A DNA stretch of 64,000 bases from Propionibacteriaceae bacterium (GTDB lineage Bacteria > Actinomycetota > Actinomycetes > Propionibacteriales > Propionibacteriaceae), in contig WQZD01000017.1 in the NCBI GenBank assembly GCA_009780915.1, positions 1-64,000 on the forward strand. Direction: 5' to 3'. Below are positions 43,367 to 52,302 of the stretch, in pieces. A program made the position numbers and the translations under genes. The notes beneath the pieces were generated by a model that did no database searches, was not told the DNA's origin, and was given only the letters and a program-made list of their open reading frames with translations. Within the stretch, counting starts at the first letter, position 1. Each line of letters starts with the position of its first letter.

Positions 43367-44083
43367 ATGGCTGAGCTGTCCCTGTCCCTCGTCTCTCTGG
43401 TGATCGTCTTGTGGGCTGGCGTGGTCTCGTTCGCGTCCCCCTGCTTCCTGCCGGTGGTCCCTGTCTTCGTCGGCTATCTGGCCGGTCAGCGCGGAACCAC
43501 ACCCCCCAAGCGCGGGGCAGCCGTCGGTCAGGCCCTCGCCTTCATGCTGGCCTTCACGGCCGTGTTCGTCGCCTTGTGGAGCCTGGTCGGGTTGATCGGC
43601 TGGGCTGTCGGCAGTTACCGCGACTGGCTGCGGATCGCCGGCGGTGTGGTCTTGGTCATCATCGGCCTGCACATGACCGGGCTCATCTCCATCCCCGTGC
43701 TCGACCGGGTCCTGCAACCCCGCTACTCCCCCAACCGTCAAGAGGCCCCGAACCTGCGCCGCTCCCTCCTGTTGGGCCTCGCCTTCGGCGCCGGGTGGAC
43801 CCCGTGCATCGGCCCGATCCTGGGCGGAGTCCTCGGCCTGGCCATCACATCGAACTCCTTGGGCACGGGCGTCATCTTGATGCTCGTGTACTCCCTGGGG
43901 CTCGGAATCCCATTCGTCCTGGTGTGCGCCGGGGCGTCCGCTCTGGTGAATCGGCTGACGTGGTTCGTCACTCACCGACGCGCCGTGAACATCGTCATAG
44001 GAATCTTCCTCATTGTCGTAGGATTTCTTATGATTGCTGATTTGCTCAGTCGCTTGGCCGGCATGTTCCCTCAACCAATCTAA
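43367..44083 (+). CDS. ccdA: CcdA, thiol-reductant transporter for cytochrome c maturation
   Basis: This 238-aa protein has six membrane helices. The reactive Cys pair is Cys26 (ASPCFLPV) and Cys147 (GWTPCIGP). It moves reducing equivalents from cytoplasmic thioredoxin across the membrane to keep apocytochrome CXXCH thiols reduced. GGAGGGGGCC precedes the ATG. It lies about 110 bases after the TPR gene and 12 bases before resB, within the operon. Confidence 0.94.
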   Translation: MAELSLSLVSLVIVLWAGVVSFASPCFLPVVPVFVGYLAGQRGTTPPKRGAAVGQALAFMLAFTAVFVALWSLVGLIGWAVGSYRDWLRIAGGVVLVIIGLHMTGLISIPVLDRVLQPRYSPNRQEAPNLRRSLLLGLAFGAGWTPCIGPILGGVLGLAITSNSLGTGVILMLVYSLGLGIPFVLVCAGASALVNRLTWFVTHRRAVNIVIGIFLIVVGFLMIADLLSRLAGMFPQPI

Positions 44084-44094
44084 GGAAGTGAGAA

Positions 44095-45540
44095 ATGACT
44101 GTTTCCGAAACCGACACCCACCTCGATCCCGACCTGTCGCAAGAGCCCCCCTCTTCGTCAGAGGACGTCCCCGAGGTCTCTTTCGGTGATTTCTTTCATC
44201 GCATCTATCAAGTGACGTACTCCAAGACCGTTGGACTCGTCATCATCCTCGCACTGGCCGTGCTCGTCCTGGTCGGCGTCCTCATCAACCAGGCGCCCGC
44301 CGGAGTCTGGACCGACCCCGACAACCGCGACGCCTTCCTGACCCAGATGCAGAGCCAGTACGGGGGGTGGACGAGCCTGCTCAAAGTACTGGGCTGCTTC
44401 CACATCTTCACCTCCATCGGGTTCTACGTGGTCATCGTGGCCCTGGCGATCTCGATCCTGGGGTGCACGACTCACCGCATCCCCCAACTGTGGCAGCGCT
44501 TCCGCCACCCGAGGGTCGTCGTCAACGACCACTTCTTCGCGGCCGCACGCTACCGGGCGTCGGTGACCACATCGTTGAACGACGACCAGACCATCGCCAC
44601 GGCTGCGGACAAACTGAAGGCGGCGCACTACCGCGTCCTCCACGGTGACGGCGCCTCCCTGTACGCAGACAAGTTCTCCTGGGGCGGATTCGGCACGGTC
44701 CTCGCCCACCTCAGCTTCATCGTCATCATCATCGCTTTCATGATCACCGGGCTCGCCGGGACGGCGACCGTGCTGGACCTCAGCGTCGGCGGCGCCCCCG
44801 TCCCCCTCGGCCATGGCACGAACATCACGCTCCAGGCGACCAACTTCGACGCCAGCTTCGACGCGCAGAATCGTCCCGTGGACTACGTCTCCCACCTCCA
44901 GGTCTTCGACGGCGCCTCCATGGTCGTCGACCAGGACGTGCGCGTCAACGAGCCGGCCAGCTACAACACCTGGGGCTTCCACCAGAACTCGTACGGCATG
45001 GCCGTGGACGTCAGCGTGACCAATGCCCAATCGCAGACCGAGTTCTCCGGTCCGGTGCGCCAGCAGTACACCTCTGACGACGGGACGCTCGTCGCCGGTC
45101 GCTTCGTCATGTCGGACCTCGGATTGTCCGTCGACGTGTGGACGGCCGCGTCCGGCGCCGTCAGCACCGACCTGCAACCCGGCCAGCTGGCCTTCGTCGT
45201 CTATCGCGACGGAGAGACGGACCCCGCCGACATGCAGGTGGTCGACCAGGGCCAGACGGTCACCATCCTGGACCTGACCTTCGCGTTCAACCGTGAGACC
45301 GAGTACACGTCCATCATGGTGCGCCAAGATCCCGGCGTGCCCTGGATGTGGACCGGCGCCATCCTCGCCGTCCTGGGCATGACCGTGACCTTCACCTGCC
45401 GTCAACGGCGCATCTGGCTGCGAGCGAAGGACGGAACCCTCATGCTCGCCTCCGCCGACAAAGAAGACTCGAGCTTCCGCCAAAACTTCACCCACCTACA
45501 AGCCCAGGCTGAGACCTGGTTCCCCGAGAGGAGCAAATGA
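44095..45540 (+). CDS. resB: ResB/Ccs1 cytochrome c biogenesis protein
   Basis: This 481-aa protein has a ResB layout. Three N-terminal membrane helices (VGLVIILALAVLVLVGVLI, SIGFYVVIVALAISILGCT, LAHLSFIVIIIAFMITGLAG, each shown in part) lead to a large outer domain and a last helix near 415-440 (MWTGAILAVLGMTVTFTC). With CcsA it forms the system II haem channel and synthetase. GAAGTG lies 10 bases before the ATG, and the stop overlaps the ccsA ATG (ATGA). Confidence 0.93.
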   Translation: MTVSETDTHLDPDLSQEPPSSSEDVPEVSFGDFFHRIYQVTYSKTVGLVIILALAVLVLVGVLINQAPAGVWTDPDNRDAFLTQMQSQYGGWTSLLKVLGCFHIFTSIGFYVVIVALAISILGCTTHRIPQLWQRFRHPRVVVNDHFFAAARYRASVTTSLNDDQTIATAADKLKAAHYRVLHGDGASLYADKFSWGGFGTVLAHLSFIVIIIAFMITGLAGTATVLDLSVGGAPVPLGHGTNITLQATNFDASFDAQNRPVDYVSHLQVFDGASMVVDQDVRVNEPASYNTWGFHQNSYGMAVDVSVTNAQSQTEFSGPVRQQYTSDDGTLVAGRFVMSDLGLSVDVWTAASGAVSTDLQPGQLAFVVYRDGETDPADMQVVDQGQTVTILDLTFAFNRETEYTSIMVRQDPGVPWMWTGAILAVLGMTVTFTCRQRRIWLRAKDGTLMLASADKEDSSFRQNFTHLQAQAETWFPERSK

Positions 45541-46601
45541 TGTTACAGACTGCTGAATACCTTCTGACCGCTTCCCTGGCCTTCGTCGTCATCGCCCTGG
45601 TCACCAACCTGGTCCTGTTCTCCGCGTCGCGCCGCGCGCCTCGACGCCACGCCGTCAAGCAATTGGCCACGGTCGGTGCGCCAGCGGCTGGCGCCTCCGG
45701 TGACACGGTCGTCGGCGATGGGCTGCCCGACGACGCGATCGCCGACGAGGTCACCGCAGACCTGATCGCCGACGACGTGGTCGCCGAGGGGGCGACGAGC
45801 ACGACGACGGCCGACCTTGAGGCCGATCTGCTGGCCATGGACGACGAGGTCGACACCCATGCGCCGACCCCGTCCAAACCGAAGGAGAAAGCCGCGCCGC
45901 TGAACGTCGGCGCCTTCGGCACCGGATTCACCATCGTGGCCTGGGTCATCCTGACCGCGTACCTGGGGATACGGATCGCGCTCACCGGTCATGGGCCCTT
46001 CGCCAACCAGCACGAGTTCGCCGTGTCCTTCGTGTGGGGGATCCTGGCGGCGTACCTGGTCGCGTACTGGCGCTTCAAGATCCGCATGATCTCCCTCGTC
46101 GTCCTGCCCGTCTCGGCGTGCCTGCTGCTGTACGCGATCTCGTTGGGCTCGGAGGTCGCGCCGCTCGTGCCCGCCCTGCAGAACAACCTGCTGCTCACCC
46201 TGCATGTCGGGTTCGCGGTCCTGTCGTACGGCGCCGCGTGCGTGTCCTTCGGCGCAGCCGTGTTGTACCTGCTGTACCCCCACCTGCACCTGAAGACGAG
46301 CCGCGACAGGCTGGACGAGATCGGGTACAAGGGCGCCGTCGTGGCCTTCCCGCTCATGACGATCATGATCCTCCTCGGCTCCCTGTGGGCCAACACCGCG
46401 TGGGGAAGCTACTGGAGCTGGGACCCGAAAGAGACGGCCGCACTGGTCACCTGGCTGTTGTACCTCGCCTTCCTCCATGCCCGCGTCTCGCGCGGGTGGC
46501 GGGGCACCAAGTCCGCGTGGCTGCTGGTCATCGGCTTCGCGGCGGTCATGTTCGCGTACTTCGGGAACATGTTCTTCGGCGGACTACACTCCTACGCGTG
46601 A
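45537..46601 (+). CDS. ccsA: CcsA/ResC haem-handling cytochrome c synthase
   Basis: This 354-aa membrane protein carries the Trp-rich haem-binding WWD-type motif WGSYWSWDPKETAALVTWL in the C-terminal third, flanked by conserved His residues (LHVGF, LHARVSRGW). It exports haem and attaches it to CXXCH Cys together with ResB. Between helix 1 and helix 2 (about residues 35-115) it carries an acidic, low-complexity loop (DDAIADEVTADLIADDVVAE) that I would not expect in the family. The start is coupled to the resB stop. The stop overlaps the next ATG (TGATG). Confidence 0.93.
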   Translation: MMLQTAEYLLTASLAFVVIALVTNLVLFSASRRAPRRHAVKQLATVGAPAAGASGDTVVGDGLPDDAIADEVTADLIADDVVAEGATSTTTADLEADLLAMDDEVDTHAPTPSKPKEKAAPLNVGAFGTGFTIVAWVILTAYLGIRIALTGHGPFANQHEFAVSFVWGILAAYLVAYWRFKIRMISLVVLPVSACLLLYAISLGSEVAPLVPALQNNLLLTLHVGFAVLSYGAACVSFGAAVLYLLYPHLHLKTSRDRLDEIGYKGAVVAFPLMTIMILLGSLWANTAWGSYWSWDPKETAALVTWLLYLAFLHARVSRGWRGTKSAWLLVIGFAAVMFAYFGNMFFGGLHSYA

Positions 46602-47173
46602 TGTCTCGTAATCTTCGTACCGTCCTCGTCCTCGTCATCACCACGGTGGTCATCCTGGGCGGAGTCTTGTTGGTCCAGCAACCGTGGAAGAACTCGTCGG
46701 CGACCGATCCGTCGGGGGTGACCTCCATCGACGTGAACCTCAACGGGCAGGCCGCTCCCGCGGTGGGCCAACTCGCCACCGATTTCACCGCCACCACCAT
46801 CACCGGGGACACGATCACGCTGTCCGACTTGCGCGGCCACCCGGTCTGGCTGGTGTTCGGCGCCACATGGTGCGTCAACTGCCGGGCCGAGGCGCCGGAT
46901 GTGGCCGCGGTGGCCCAGGCGTACGACGGGAAAGTCACCGTGGTGACGATCTATGTGGGCGAGTCCGTCTCGACGGTCCAGGGGTACGCCGACCGTCTGG
47001 GGCTGACCACCCCCCAGATCGCGGACACCTCCAACTCCATCGCCACCGCCTACGCGATCATGGGCATCCCCGCCCACTTCTTCATCGACTCCAACGGTGC
47101 CATCCAGAGGATCGTCGTGGGCTCAGTCACCAAACAGAACGCGACCGACATCCTGAACTCGTTGATGGGGTGA
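46601..47173 (+). CDS. ResA/CcmG-like thioredoxin-fold protein
   Basis: This 190-aa protein has an N-terminal signal anchor (about 7-26, VLVLVITTVVILGGVLLV) and a TlpA/ResA-like thioredoxin domain. Cys91 and Cys94 in ATWCVNC form the redox pair, and cis-Pro lies in IMGIPAHFFID. It reduces the apocytochrome CXXCH disulfide, receiving electrons from CcdA. The ATG overlaps the ccsA stop. It is the last gene of the nrf-ccs operon; inverted repeats C1/C2 follow. Confidence 0.9.
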   Translation: MSRNLRTVLVLVITTVVILGGVLLVQQPWKNSSATDPSGVTSIDVNLNGQAAPAVGQLATDFTATTITGDTITLSDLRGHPVWLVFGATWCVNCRAEAPDVAAVAQAYDGKVTVVTIYVGESVSTVQGYADRLGLTTPQIADTSNSIATAYAIMGIPAHFFIDSNGAIQRIVVGSVTKQNATDILNSLMG

Positions 47174-47281
47174 GTCGGTCGGGGGTCGGCACTGTGGTGA
47201 TATCGCGGGGGCACGGTTCGTTCCTGTGGTGATGTCGCGGTCATGCTGCGGTGGCACGGTTCGTCCGTGCGGTGATGTCGC

Positions 47282-47331
47282 GGGGGCACGAACCGTGCTT
47301 TTTCGGGCGGAAACGAACAGTTCGCGCCCCC
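47282..47331. repeat. 50-nt inverted repeat element, copy C1
   Basis: It begins GGGGGCACGAACCGTGC and ends ACAGTTCGCGCCCCC. It is preceded by degenerate direct repeats of a GGTGATGTCGCGGGGGCACGG-like unit from about 47195. It lies between the convergent thioredoxin and gcvT genes. Confidence 0.8.
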
Positions 47332-47342
47332 ACGAAAAACAG

Positions 47343-47392
47343 GGGGGCGCGAATAGTGCTTTCTCGGGCGAAAACGAACAGTTCGCGCCCCC
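47343..47392. repeat. 50-nt inverted repeat element, copy C2
   Basis: It has the ends GGGGGCGCGAA and TTCGCGCCCCC and lies 11 bases after C1. The middle (TAGTGCTTTCTCGGGCG...) is close to that of C1, which suggests local duplication. Confidence 0.8.
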
Positions 47393-47522
47393 AACGAGGA
47401 CAGGGGCAACGAGGGGACCGGGGTACCACCACTACCCCATGAGCGCTCCGGCGCACGACCCCGCGTACCGCCCCAGCACGACCCCGTAGACGACCCGCCC
47501 AGGACCCGCGTACGACCTACGG

Positions 47523-48731
47523 TCAGTCGGTCACATGTGACGGGACGAAGGGAGGGGCCACGACTTCGAACTCCTCCAGACGGGAGCGCACCTCGACATG
47601 GACTCGGTCGCCGACGGCCACGTCGGACGACAGGAGGGCCAAGCCGATGCCGCGCTTGAGGGTCGGGGAGAAGGTGCCCGAGGTCACGCGTCCGAGGACG
47701 GCGCCGTCACCGCCGTCAACCCCATCAGCCCCACCGACCCCGCCGACAGCCCCGCCAGCCCCGTCAGCCCCGTCACCGCGGTCAACCCCGTCAGCCCCGT
47801 CAGCCCCGACGACTCCGACGACCGACATACCGGGCCGGGGGATGCCCCGGCCGACGGCCTCGATGCCACGCAGGGTACGTACCGCGCCATCGCGGCGCTG
47901 CTCGCGTACCGCGCCATCGCCGTCGAAGTGGTCCTTCTTCCAGCCGACCGCCCAGCCGACCCGGGCCTCCACGGGGGAGATCTCAGGCGACAGGTCTTGG
48001 CCGTGGAGGGGGTACCCCATCTCCGTGCGCAGCGTGTCGCGTGCCCCCAGCCCGCAGGGCTGGATGGCGCACGGACGGCCCGCGTCCATGATCAGATCCC
48101 AGATAGCGGGCGCGTACTGGGCAGCCACGACGATCTCGTACCCCCGCTCACCCGTGTAGCCGGTGCGGCACACCGTCATCGACACTGAGCCCTCGCCCAG
48201 CGTCAGGGTGGCCACCTGGAAGGCCATGTACCCCATGTCGACGGGCAGTCCGCATGCGGCGAGCACCGTCGCCGAGTCGGGGCCCTGCACGGCGATGATC
48301 GCGTCCTCGACATGACGGTCGGTCCAGACCAACTGGTCCGGGCTGGAGTCCTGGAGCAGGGCGATCACCGCGGCCGAGTTGGCGGCGTTGGGGATGACCA
48401 TGACGCGATCATCGTCCAGCAGGTAGACGATCATGTCGTCCACCACTCCCCCCTCGCCGTTGAGCAGGAGGGTGTACTGGGCCTGGCCGGGGCCGATCCG
48501 GGTCAGGTCGTTGGACAGTCGCGTGTTCAGGTACGCGGCCGCGCCGGGTCCCTCGACCAGGAACGTGCCCAGGTGGGAGACGTCGAAGACGCCCACGCCC
48601 GTCCGTACTGCTTGGTGCTCGGAGAGGACGCCGGAGTACTCCACCGGCATGGAGAACCCGCCGAATTCTGCGAACTTGGCTCCCAAGTCCTGATGGATCT
48701 CGGCGAGCGGGGATTGGATCAGGTCAGACAT
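47523..48731 (-). CDS. gcvT: Glycine cleavage system T protein with Gly-Asp-rich insertion
   Basis: The ATG at 48731 (AGAAAGGAATGAC upstream) gives 402 aa. It has the aminomethyltransferase folate-binding core: SMPVEYSGVLSEHQAVR, VFDVSHLG, CRTGYTGERGYEIVV and GARDTLRTEMGYPLHGQDL. The C-terminal barrel should run directly from GMSVVG to GRVTSGTFSPTLKRGI. Instead an in-frame stretch of about 40 residues of (G-A/V-D-G) repeats is inserted there (47701-47825). No gcvP, gcvH or lpd is adjacent. The insertion sits at a surface loop, so activity may survive. Confidence 0.9.
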   Translation of the reverse strand: MSDLIQSPLAEIHQDLGAKFAEFGGFSMPVEYSGVLSEHQAVRTGVGVFDVSHLGTFLVEGPGAAAYLNTRLSNDLTRIGPGQAQYTLLLNGEGGVVDDMIVYLLDDDRVMVIPNAANSAAVIALLQDSSPDQLVWTDRHVEDAIIAVQGPDSATVLAACGLPVDMGYMAFQVATLTLGEGSVSMTVCRTGYTGERGYEIVVAAQYAPAIWDLIMDAGRPCAIQPCGLGARDTLRTEMGYPLHGQDLSPEISPVEARVGWAVGWKKDHFDGDGAVREQRRDGAVRTLRGIEAVGRGIPRPGMSVVGVVGADGADGVDRGDGADGAGGAVGGVGGADGVDGGDGAVLGRVTSGTFSPTLKRGIGLALLSSDVAVGDRVHVEVRSRLEEFEVVAPPFVPSHVTD

Positions 48732-48833
48732 GTCATTCCTTTCTGGTGACACCCTAACCCACCGGTCAATCGTGCCGCGACCGGCAGTGCCCGGGCCTTC
48801 CCGCCAGGACGGACAGGTGGTGGCGCCGGGATC

Positions 48834-49577
48834 TCAGGCGGCGAGCAGTTCGAATTCCTTGCGGCACGCCAGGACGCGGTCAGGGAAGTTGGAGACGATA
48901 CCGTCGACCCCCTTGGACAGCATCCGTTCGATGTCGGCGGGCTCGTCCACGGTCCACACATTGATCTCCAGCAGGGAGTTGTGGGACTCGTCGACGAGGG
49001 CAGGCACCGCGTCGACGTACTGATAATGGGGATGCAGGGCCGTCGCCCACAGCTGATGCGCGTAGTTCCACGGCTCGTACAGGACGTCCTGGAAGAGCAC
49101 GCCCGTGTAGACCAGAGAGCCGATCTGGCGGATGTGGGCCAAGGTCATGTGATTGAAACTGGAGAGAGTCACGCGGTACTCCCAATTGCGATGATCGACC
49201 ATGTCGAGCACCTTCTCCGCGATGCCGGGGTACGGCACGCGGGAGTCCTTGATCTCGACGTTGATCATCATCTGCGAGTCGCCGAGGAGGTCGAAAACCT
49301 CGTCGAGGGTGGGGACCTTCTCGCCGGGGTAGATCTCATTGCCCATGGACGCCGTCAACGCCTTGATCTGCGCCAAAGTGAGGTCCTTGACCATCCCGGT
49401 GCCATCAGTGGTACGGTCGACGCTCTCGTCATGGATCACGACGAGTTCGCCGTCCTTGGTCATCTGAACGTCGAGTTCGATGCCGTCGGCGCCGAGATCA
49501 CGGGCCAACTTAAAAGAAGCAAGTGTATTTTCTGGAGCGTACCCGCTCGCCCCCCGATGAGCATAGACTTTCGTCAT
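48834..49577 (-). CDS. Glycerophosphodiester phosphodiesterase
   Basis: The ATG at 49577 (GAGAAAGGTGCG upstream) gives 247 aa. The GDPD TIM barrel is clear: AHRGASGYAPENTLASF with the catalytic His, ELDVQMTKDGELVVIHDE with Glu/Asp metal ligands and the second His, VEIKD, and NVWTVDEPADIERMLSKGVDGIVSNFPD (in part). There is no signal peptide, so it works on glycerophosphodiesters in the cytoplasm, giving glycerol 3-phosphate. It is monocistronic. Confidence 0.93.
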   Translation of the reverse strand: MTKVYAHRGASGYAPENTLASFKLARDLGADGIELDVQMTKDGELVVIHDESVDRTTDGTGMVKDLTLAQIKALTASMGNEIYPGEKVPTLDEVFDLLGDSQMMINVEIKDSRVPYPGIAEKVLDMVDHRNWEYRVTLSSFNHMTLAHIRQIGSLVYTGVLFQDVLYEPWNYAHQLWATALHPHYQYVDAVPALVDESHNSLLEINVWTVDEPADIERMLSKGVDGIVSNFPDRVLACRKEFELLAA

Positions 49578-49713
49578 TAGACCGCACCTTTCTCCATGGA
49601 GCACGTCGTTGTACCCATTTACTAGACTATACCGCCCAGGCGTTCCTGGACATCTCCCACAGGGCTTACTCTACAGCCTCCAGCGGATATCATTCAACAT
49701 AAAATGACTACTG

Positions 49714-51006
49714 TTATCTCGGGTGCTGGTCATGCGGCCCGCTGACCACGAGATGGGGAGGGAAACCGACCAGGTGGGCGCTCAGATGCCAGTTGCGCCG
49801 CAGCCACATCAGGGCGAACGCCGCCACGGCCACCGCTGAGAGGGCGCCGATCCCGATGGCCAGACGGGTGCCCCACGCCTGGGATATCCAGCCGATCAGC
49901 GGGGAGCCGATGGGGGTCGCGCCCTGGAAGACGAGCATGTACAACGCCACGACGCGCCCACGCATGCTCGGCTCGGTGGCCAACTGGATGGTGGAGTTCG
50001 CGGCCGTCATCACGGTGAGAGTGCACAGCCCGACGAAGATCCCCGCGAGACCGAAGGTGACGTACGTGGGCATCACCGCGGACACGGCCGACGCGAGGGC
50101 GAAACCCAATGACGCGCCGATGATCAGGCGCAGCCTGGGACGGGTACGCCGCGCGGCCAGGAGCGCCCCGACCAGAGCACCGATCCCGAACATGGAGCTC
50201 AAGAGCCCGAACTGGCCGGCCTGGCGATTGAAGACCTGCGTGGCCATCATGCCGATGGTCAACTGGGAGTTGAAGCCCAGACATGAGATCACGCCGATGA
50301 TGACGAGGATGAGCCAGATCTCGGGTCGGTGGCGGATGTACTGGACCGCCTGGCGTATCTGCCCCTTCTCCTTGGCCACCCGTTGGACGATCCTCAACTC
50401 GACCTGTCTCATGCACATCAGGCCGATGATGGTCGCGGCGAAGGTCACGCCGTTGATGATGAAAGCCCACCCCGTCCCGAACGCCTGGATGAGGAATCCG
50501 GCGAGGGCCGGACCGATCAGACGGGAGGAGTTGAAGGACGCGGAGTTCAGCCCGATGGCGTTGGACAGGGACGTCTGTGGGACCATCTCGGTGACGAAGG
50601 TCTGCCGCACGGGTGCGTCGATAGCCGTCGCGCACCCCAGGAGGAGGGCGAAGACGTAGACGTGCCACAAGCGCACATGCCCGGACAGGACGAGGACGCC
50701 CAGTCCGAGGGCCAGCACCCCCTGGCTCGCCTGGGTGGCGATCAGCAGCTTCCGCCGGGGAAGCCGGTCCGCGAGCACCCCCGCCCATGCCGACAAGACT
50801 AGGGCGGGCGTGAATTGCAAGGCGGTGACGATGCCGGCGGCCAGCCCGGAGTTGTGCGTCAACTCCTTGAGGACCAGCCAATCCTGGCCGACCCGCTGGA
50901 TCCACGCCCCGACGTTGGAGACGAGTGCGGTGAAGAACCACATCCGGTAGTTGAAGAACCTCAGTGACGCGAAAGTCTGTGCGATTGCCGAGTGTAGTCG
51001 TGCCAC
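49714..51006 (-). CDS. MFS transporter (EntS-like exporter type)
   Basis: The GTG at 51006 behind AAGGGAGAGG is preferred over a start at 51048, giving 430 aa. Twelve membrane helices are predicted. MFS motif A-like GVLADRLPRRKLLIATQ lies after helix 2. The N-terminal LRFFNYRMWFFTALVSNVGAWIQRVGQDWLV (in part) is typical of the MFS_3/EntS group of drug or siderophore exporters. The substrate is unknown, and no siderophore genes are nearby. Confidence 0.88.
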   Translation of the reverse strand: MARLHSAIAQTFASLRFFNYRMWFFTALVSNVGAWIQRVGQDWLVLKELTHNSGLAAGIVTALQFTPALVLSAWAGVLADRLPRRKLLIATQASQGVLALGLGVLVLSGHVRLWHVYVFALLLGCATAIDAPVRQTFVTEMVPQTSLSNAIGLNSASFNSSRLIGPALAGFLIQAFGTGWAFIINGVTFAATIIGLMCMRQVELRIVQRVAKEKGQIRQAVQYIRHRPEIWLILVIIGVISCLGFNSQLTIGMMATQVFNRQAGQFGLLSSMFGIGALVGALLAARRTRPRLRLIIGASLGFALASAVSAVMPTYVTFGLAGIFVGLCTLTVMTAANSTIQLATEPSMRGRVVALYMLVFQGATPIGSPLIGWISQAWGTRLAIGIGALSAVAVAAFALMWLRRNWHLSAHLVGFPPHLVVSGPHDQHPR

Positions 51007-51065
51007 AGCCTCTCCCTTGTCGCATCGCGTCGTATCAGTGGAACCCACCTCCCACTGTACGCCGA

Positions 51066-52241
51066 TCAGGGCCGCAGTGGCGTCCGCCCCGCGGGCCCGC
51101 CCGCTTGGGCGAGGATGAACTGAGGGGCCAGATGCCCCTGGCGCGAGAAAGCCGCGCTGACAGCCTCTCTCGTGGCGTCCAGCGCCTGGTCGAAGACCAG
51201 GGCGATGGCCGAACCGCCGAAGCCTCCGCCGGTCATCCGTGCCCCCAGAGCCCCAGCCTCCAACGCTGTCAGGACGGCGAGGTCCAGCTCAGGACACGAG
51301 ATCTCGTAGTCGTCGCGCATCGACGCATGGGAGTCGACGAAGAGCCGTCCCAGCTCGGCGAAGTCGTCGGCGTCCATGGCCTGGACAGCTTGGCGCACTC
51401 GATGAGTCTCGGTGACCACATGCCGCACCCTCTTGCGCAGCCGCTCGTCGGGCAGCCGGGAGAGGTGGGCGGCCATGTCGTCCACGGAGATCTCGCGCAG
51501 GGTCTCGACGCCGAGGCGGGCGCATGCCCGTTCGCAGTCGGCCCTGCGCGCGCCGTACTGTCCCGTCGCGTGGGAATGCTCCGCACGGGTGTCGATGACG
51601 AGGAGGGTCAGGCCGTGCTCGCCCAGCCGGAAGGGCACGTGCCGCACGCTGGAGTCGGCGCAGTCGAGGTACAGGGCGTGCCCCGGCTGGGCCCGCAGGC
51701 TCGCCGCCTGGTCCATGCCTCCGGTGGGGGCGCCGGCGATGTGATTCTCCGCCCGCTGGCAGATCGCGGCCAACTGCGCCCGTCCCTGGTCGTCGGCGAG
51801 GAGGTCGAGCCCGAACAGGTCGGATGCGGCCGCCCCCATGGCCCCTTCGATGGCCGCCGAACTCGACAGTCCGGCGCCCACGGGAACCTCGGAGGCGAAG
51901 GCGGCGTCCACGCCCCCGACCCGATGTCCGGCGTCCTCCAGGGCCCACAGGACCCCCGCCGGGTACCGCCGCCAGTCGGACGGAGTCCCCGGCGCGACGG
52001 CGTCCAGGTGGATGGGCGCCGCGTCGTCCATGCCGTGCGAGACCAGGTGGAGGGCGCGGTCGGGGCGCCGACGCGCGGCCACGTAGGTACGTTGAGGCAG
52101 GGCGATCGGCAGGACGAGTCCCGCGTTGTAATCGGTGTGCTCGCCGATGAGGTTCACCCGTCCAGGCGCCTCCCAGATCCCATCCGGCTCGCCGCCGAAT
52201 CGGGCGCGGAATTGCGACAGTGCCACGTCGCACGCAGTCAT
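51066..52241 (-). CDS. galK: Galactokinase
   Basis: The ATG at 52241 follows GAGGAGGCTCAT, giving 391 aa. This GHMP kinase phosphorylates galactose at C1. It has the galactokinase signature GRVNLIGEHTDYNAGLVLP, the ATP motif PVGAGLSSSAAIEGA, the catalytic Asp region GGMDQAASL, and the C-terminal GARMTGGGFGGSAIAL. galT and galE are not beside it; the Leloir genes must lie elsewhere. Confidence 0.95.
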   Translation of the reverse strand: MTACDVALSQFRARFGGEPDGIWEAPGRVNLIGEHTDYNAGLVLPIALPQRTYVAARRRPDRALHLVSHGMDDAAPIHLDAVAPGTPSDWRRYPAGVLWALEDAGHRVGGVDAAFASEVPVGAGLSSSAAIEGAMGAAASDLFGLDLLADDQGRAQLAAICQRAENHIAGAPTGGMDQAASLRAQPGHALYLDCADSSVRHVPFRLGEHGLTLLVIDTRAEHSHATGQYGARRADCERACARLGVETLREISVDDMAAHLSRLPDERLRKRVRHVVTETHRVRQAVQAMDADDFAELGRLFVDSHASMRDDYEISCPELDLAVLTALEAGALGARMTGGGFGGSAIALVFDQALDATREAVSAAFSRQGHLAPQFILAQAGGPAGRTPLRP

Positions 52242-52302
52242 ATGAGCCTCCTCGGAAGACCGGTCATCCCATTCTGCCACAGGGCGACGCGGCACCCGTC
52301 GC

